Under the pieces are notes generated by a model. The model ran no database searches, was not told the DNA's origin, and was given only the letters and a program-made list of their open reading frames with translations. Both the position numbers and the translations under genes were made by a program. Below are positions 25,119-27,663 of a stretch of 27,663 bases of DNA, one piece after another. Origin of the DNA: Betaproteobacteria bacterium (GTDB lineage: Bacteria > Pseudomonadota > Gammaproteobacteria > Burkholderiales > SG8-41); contig JANXSE010000276.1 of NCBI GenBank assembly GCA_025356695.1, forward strand, positions 1 to 27,663, written 5' to 3'. Each line of letters begins with the position of its first letter. Position 1 is the first letter of the stretch.

Positions 25119-25169
25119 CGAACGATCGTTATGGGTGGTTGGCCAGGCGTCTGGTCATGCAACGTGAAT

Positions 25170-26162
25170 TCATTCGGGTTTGATGCCCGCATCGCGGACC
25201 ACGCGCGCCCATTTTTCGAGTTCGCTGCCGAGAAACCGGCCGAACACTTCCTGCGAGCTGCCGACGGCTTCGACACCCTGCACGAGCAGGCGTTCGCGCC
25301 GCTCGGTGCTTTGCAGCGATTGCGCAAGCACCGCATTGAGCTTCGCCACCACTGCCTTTGGCGTGGCGCGCGGCGCAAACAATCCGTACCACGCATCACC
25401 GCTGTAGCCGGGGACGCCGGCCTCGGCGATAGTCGGCACGTCGGGTGCGACCGGCGAACGTTTTGCGCCAGTGACACCGAGACCACGCAGTCTGCCCGCC
25501 TTGATCAGGGGCAGTGTCGCCAGCAAACCGTCGAACATGAAATCGCATTCGCGCGCCATGACGGCGACGCGGCCCTGCGGCGCACCCTTGTATGGCACAT
25601 GCGTCAACCGGGTCGAGGTCATGCCGGCAAACAGGGCCGCCAGCATATGCGCCGTCGAACCGGTGCCAGCGGAGGCATAGTTGATCACGCCGGGTTTGCT
25701 GCGGGCCAGTGCAATGAGATCGGCGACATTGCGCACGGGTGAAGCCGGCGAGACATGCGCGATGAAACTTTGCGCCGCGACCTGCGTCACCGGCACCAGA
25801 TCGCGCACCACGTCAAACGGCAGCTTGTCGCCGTAAATGGCGGGATTGATCGCCGCGTTGGCGCCGGAGGCCAGCAACAGCGTGTAACCGTCGGCGTTCG
25901 ATTTTGCCACCAGATCCATGCCGATGATGCCGTTGGCGCCCGGCCGGTTATCGATGACGACCTGCTGGCCCAATGCATCGCCAATGATCTCGCCGACCGT
26001 GCGCGCAATCGCGTCGCCGCTGCCACCGGAGCTGAGCGGCGAAATAATGCGGATGGGCCTGACGGGGTAAGCGGCCGCAGTGGACGGTGCATCCGCCGCC
26101 TGCGCCAGCGACGCAACCAGCAGGCCGGCCATCAGCCAGACAGAACGCCGGCGACAGCGCAT
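25170..26162 (-). CDS. Bug/TctC-family periplasmic carboxylate receptor (third copy)
   Basis: Periplasmic receptor of the Bug family. I use ATG 26162, where MRCRRRS, a hydrophobic core and SLAQAADA form a good Sec signal; this gives 330 residues. The frame continues upstream to ATG 26252, and no start has a strong ribosome site, so the start is uncertain. Family features are YPVRPIRII, the ligand loop SSGGSGDAIAR, NRPGANGIIG, ADGYTLLLAS, THVPYKGAPQGRVAVMA and GRLRGLGVTGAKR. It lies between the dehalogenase-like hydrolase (166 bases upstream) and the FAD subunit (51 bases downstream). The association suggests, without proof, that it captures or senses the substrate of the neighbouring enzymes. 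Confidence 0.92.
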   Translation of the reverse strand: MRCRRRSVWLMAGLLVASLAQAADAPSTAAAYPVRPIRIISPLSSGGSGDAIARTVGEIIGDALGQQVVIDNRPGANGIIGMDLVAKSNADGYTLLLASGANAAINPAIYGDKLPFDVVRDLVPVTQVAAQSFIAHVSPASPVRNVADLIALARSKPGVINYASAGTGSTAHMLAALFAGMTSTRLTHVPYKGAPQGRVAVMARECDFMFDGLLATLPLIKAGRLRGLGVTGAKRSPVAPDVPTIAEAGVPGYSGDAWYGLFAPRATPKAVVAKLNAVLAQSLQSTERRERLLVQGVEAVGSSQEVFGRFLGSELEKWARVVRDAGIKPE

Positions 26163-26328
26163 GCCGGGCGCGGCGCGATCAGGCGGGACAATCTGAAAAT
26201 TTAATAAATGCAAAACGCTGATCCATTCTTGCGCGGCCGGCGGAGCGCACATTCTCCGCCGCTTTACCGCCGCTTCAAAGCAAAGTTATCGACCGCAAAA
26301 AGTCGGGCTACGCAAACAACACACGCCC

Positions 26329-27219
26329 TTACCCCTTGAGAAACTCCTCGAGTTCGCTGACCACCAGATCGGGCACCTGCTCGGCGGGATAATGCCCGCA
26401 GGGCAGCGAACGGATCTTCACGATGTTCGATGCATACTGCGGCCAGGCCTCGCGCGGCTTGAAATGCTTTTCAGTATGGCTGAGTTCTCCCCAGTAAACC
26501 GCCACCGGGCAGGCGATCTTGCGGCCCGCATCGAAGTCGGCAGTATCCATCGCCATGTCCACGCTGACGGCGGCACGATAGTCTTCGCACACCGCATGGA
26601 TGTTCTCCGGCGTGCAGCAACGCGCGTATTCGGCCAGCGTCTCTTTAGAGAAGCCGCCCTTGCCGATGCCGAGTTTGGTGAGTTTGTTGAGGATGTAAAA
26701 ATCCTCCTTGCCCTCGATCAGCTTCTCCGGAATATCGTAGGCCTGCGCCATGAAAAACCAGTGCGACGAATTGAGCGCCCATTGGTAAGTCGCGTGCGTC
26801 AACATGTGGTGGGTGGGCAGAATGTCGAAGCTGGCGAATTTCTTCACACGGTCCGGATAGTCGAGCGCCATGCGGAACGCCGTGCGCGCGCCGCGGTCAT
26901 GGCCGGCAACCATGAATTCCTTGAAGCCGAGCGACTCCATCACATCGATCTGGTCCTGCCCCATGCGGCGGAACGAATAGTTGCTGTGGTCTTCTTTGCC
27001 GCGCGGTTTGCCGCTGTCGCCATAGCCGCGCAGATCGGTCGCCACCACGGTGTAATTCTTCGCCAGTTGCGGCGCCACCAGATGCCAGTGCACATGCGTC
27101 AGCGGATTGCCGTGCAGTAGCAGCACCGCCGGCCCCGAACCGCCGACGACGCCGGTGATCTTGACCTCGGGGTCGGTGGTTTGGATTTCGAATTTCTTGA
27201 AGCCTTCGTACACGGTCAT
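26329..27219 (-). CDS. Fluoroacetate/haloacetate dehalogenase-like alpha/beta hydrolase
   Basis: Cytoplasmic alpha/beta hydrolase, 296 residues, of the fluoroacetate dehalogenase group, which hydrolyses haloacetate to glycolate and halide. Compared from memory with the Rhodopseudomonas enzyme RPA1163, all key positions are present: nucleophile Asp108 with Arg109 and Arg112 (GHDRGAR), acid Asp132 (FDILPT), halide pocket His153, Trp154 (SSHWFFMAQ) and Tyr214 (CEDYRA), and base His276 (CGHYPAE). The oxyanion stretch is HGNPLTHVHWH (36-46). ATG 27219 touches the AAGGA site, whereas GTG 27213 lies six bases from it, so the real start may be two codons later. First gene of the leftward Bug - molybdenum hydroxylase run. 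Epoxide hydrolase relatives exist, but the His-Trp...Tyr set favours a dehalogenase. Confidence 0.85.
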   Translation of the reverse strand: MTVYEGFKKFEIQTTDPEVKITGVVGGSGPAVLLLHGNPLTHVHWHLVAPQLAKNYTVVATDLRGYGDSGKPRGKEDHSNYSFRRMGQDQIDVMESLGFKEFMVAGHDRGARTAFRMALDYPDRVKKFASFDILPTHHMLTHATYQWALNSSHWFFMAQAYDIPEKLIEGKEDFYILNKLTKLGIGKGGFSKETLAEYARCCTPENIHAVCEDYRAAVSVDMAMDTADFDAGRKIACPVAVYWGELSHTEKHFKPREAWPQYASNIVKIRSLPCGHYPAEQVPDLVVSELEEFLKG

Positions 27220-27297
27220 TCCTTTTGATTGTTTTTCGCGGGTCGATGATAGCGCAGTTGCGGAAGGTCAGTAGAACCGCAGGCCGGGCTTCCTGCG

Positions 27298-27585
27298 TCA
27301 GACTACATTAAGCACCAGACGCCGACCGCAGGCTTTCACGTATTTGCGCAGCGTCGTCACAGACGGGGAATGTTTGCCGCTGGCCAGCGCGCGTTCAAGC
27401 CGCGCCACTGCCGGCGCATGTGTGCCCATGCGTTCAGCCACTTCGGCCTGCGTCAGCCCCGCCTCCTGCCGTGCCTTCAACAAAGCATCGAGCAATGCCA
27501 TTTCCTCACGCTCGATGCGCTGCACTTCGGCGCGCACACCGGGGCGGCGCAACAGTTTCTTGACGAGTTGATTATGTGTTCGCAC
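27298..27585 (-). CDS. XRE-family HTH protein, HigA-type antitoxin-like
   Basis: A 95-residue DNA-binding protein. The start is GTG at 27585, fixed by AAGGAG seven bases upstream (27593-27598). The N-terminal part is a charged helix (RPGVRAEVQRIEREEMALLDALL), followed by a helix-turn-helix in LTQAEVAERMGTHAPAVARLERAL (about 44-67) and the C-terminal KACGRRLVLNV strand usual for HigA-like antitoxins. Such proteins normally follow a RelE/Gp49-like toxin gene; in the 78 bases available upstream no toxin frame is adjacent, and a REP-like inverted repeat is present instead. It may be a solitary antitoxin or a regulator. Dehalogenase gene starts 78 bases downstream on the same strand. Confidence 0.85.
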   Translation of the reverse strand: MRTHNQLVKKLLRRPGVRAEVQRIEREEMALLDALLKARQEAGLTQAEVAERMGTHAPAVARLERALASGKHSPSVTTLRKYVKACGRRLVLNVV

Positions 27586-27625
27586 GTTTGATCTCCTTCA
27601 TTCTTGATTCGGCCGCCTCTCATGC

Positions 27626-27652
27626 GGCGCAATGCGCTACGCTTATTGCGCC
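27626..27652. repeat. REP-like inverted repeat at the right edge
   Basis: GGCGCAAT (27626-27633), then GCG-CTA-CGC and TT, then ATTGCGCC (27645-27652): an 8-bp stem plus an inner 3-bp stem. The sequence continues CCTACGGGG. It resembles the GTAGGGCGCAATAAGCG-type intergenic repeats that I recall from many proteobacterial genomes. Only one copy is in the window, so its repeat nature cannot be shown here. Confidence 0.55.
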
Positions 27653-27663
27653 CTACGGGGCTG

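Overview
The window looks like a chromosomal segment of a betaproteobacterium, probably Burkholderiales-like. The reasons are the GC-rich coding, the pmbA / yjgA / mogA neighbourhood, three orphan Bug/TctC-type solute receptors, and strong Shine-Dalgarno sites. I see no rRNA, tRNA, CRISPR array, phage gene or transposase. Coding density is high; the longest gap without a gene is about 260 bases (9054-9313).

Layout. (1) 1-4165: the 3' part of selD, then the two membrane subunits of a TRAP transporter (dctQ, dctM), converging through a bidirectional terminator on a Tat-exported TakP-like receptor (dctP). Base composition steps up inside dctM near 1740. (2) 4235-7475: conserved housekeeping genes, with pmbA divergent from yjgA - mogA - carboxylesterase. 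(3) 7509-9766: a PilZ-like protein with a convincing sigma-54 promoter, and a two-CBS protein. (4) 9840-12585: an NMT1/THI5-like ABC importer (receptor, ATPase, permease), then a periplasmic alpha-carbonic anhydrase. (5) 13594-16610: a Gfo/Idh/MocA oxidoreductase, a Bug receptor and an Ldh-family protein lacking the family's histidine motifs. (6) 16787-20326: an MFS exporter, an amidohydrolase, and a Tat-exported FMN alpha-hydroxy-acid dehydrogenase with a c-type haem motif (CxxCH). (7) 20378-27219: a same-strand run of fluoroacetate-dehalogenase-like hydrolase, Bug receptor, three-subunit molybdenum hydroxylase and a second Bug receptor. (8) The right edge carries a HigA-type antitoxin and a REP-like inverted repeat.

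How they may work together. From about 13.5 kb onward the content suggests capture and oxidation of small organic acids: periplasmic carboxylate receptors (Bug), two 2-hydroxyacid-dehydrogenase-type proteins, a haloacetate dehalogenase (whose product, for haloacetates, is the 2-hydroxyacid glycolate), a molybdenum hydroxylase, and the TRAP system for 2-oxo or hydroxy acids at the left. A shared pathway is my inference. The most unusual single gene is the FMN dehydrogenase at 19061-20326: it has a complete flavin active site, a twin-arginine signal, and CEACH in the mobile-loop region, suggesting a self-contained periplasmic flavocytochrome c that passes electrons from a hydroxy acid to the respiratory chain.
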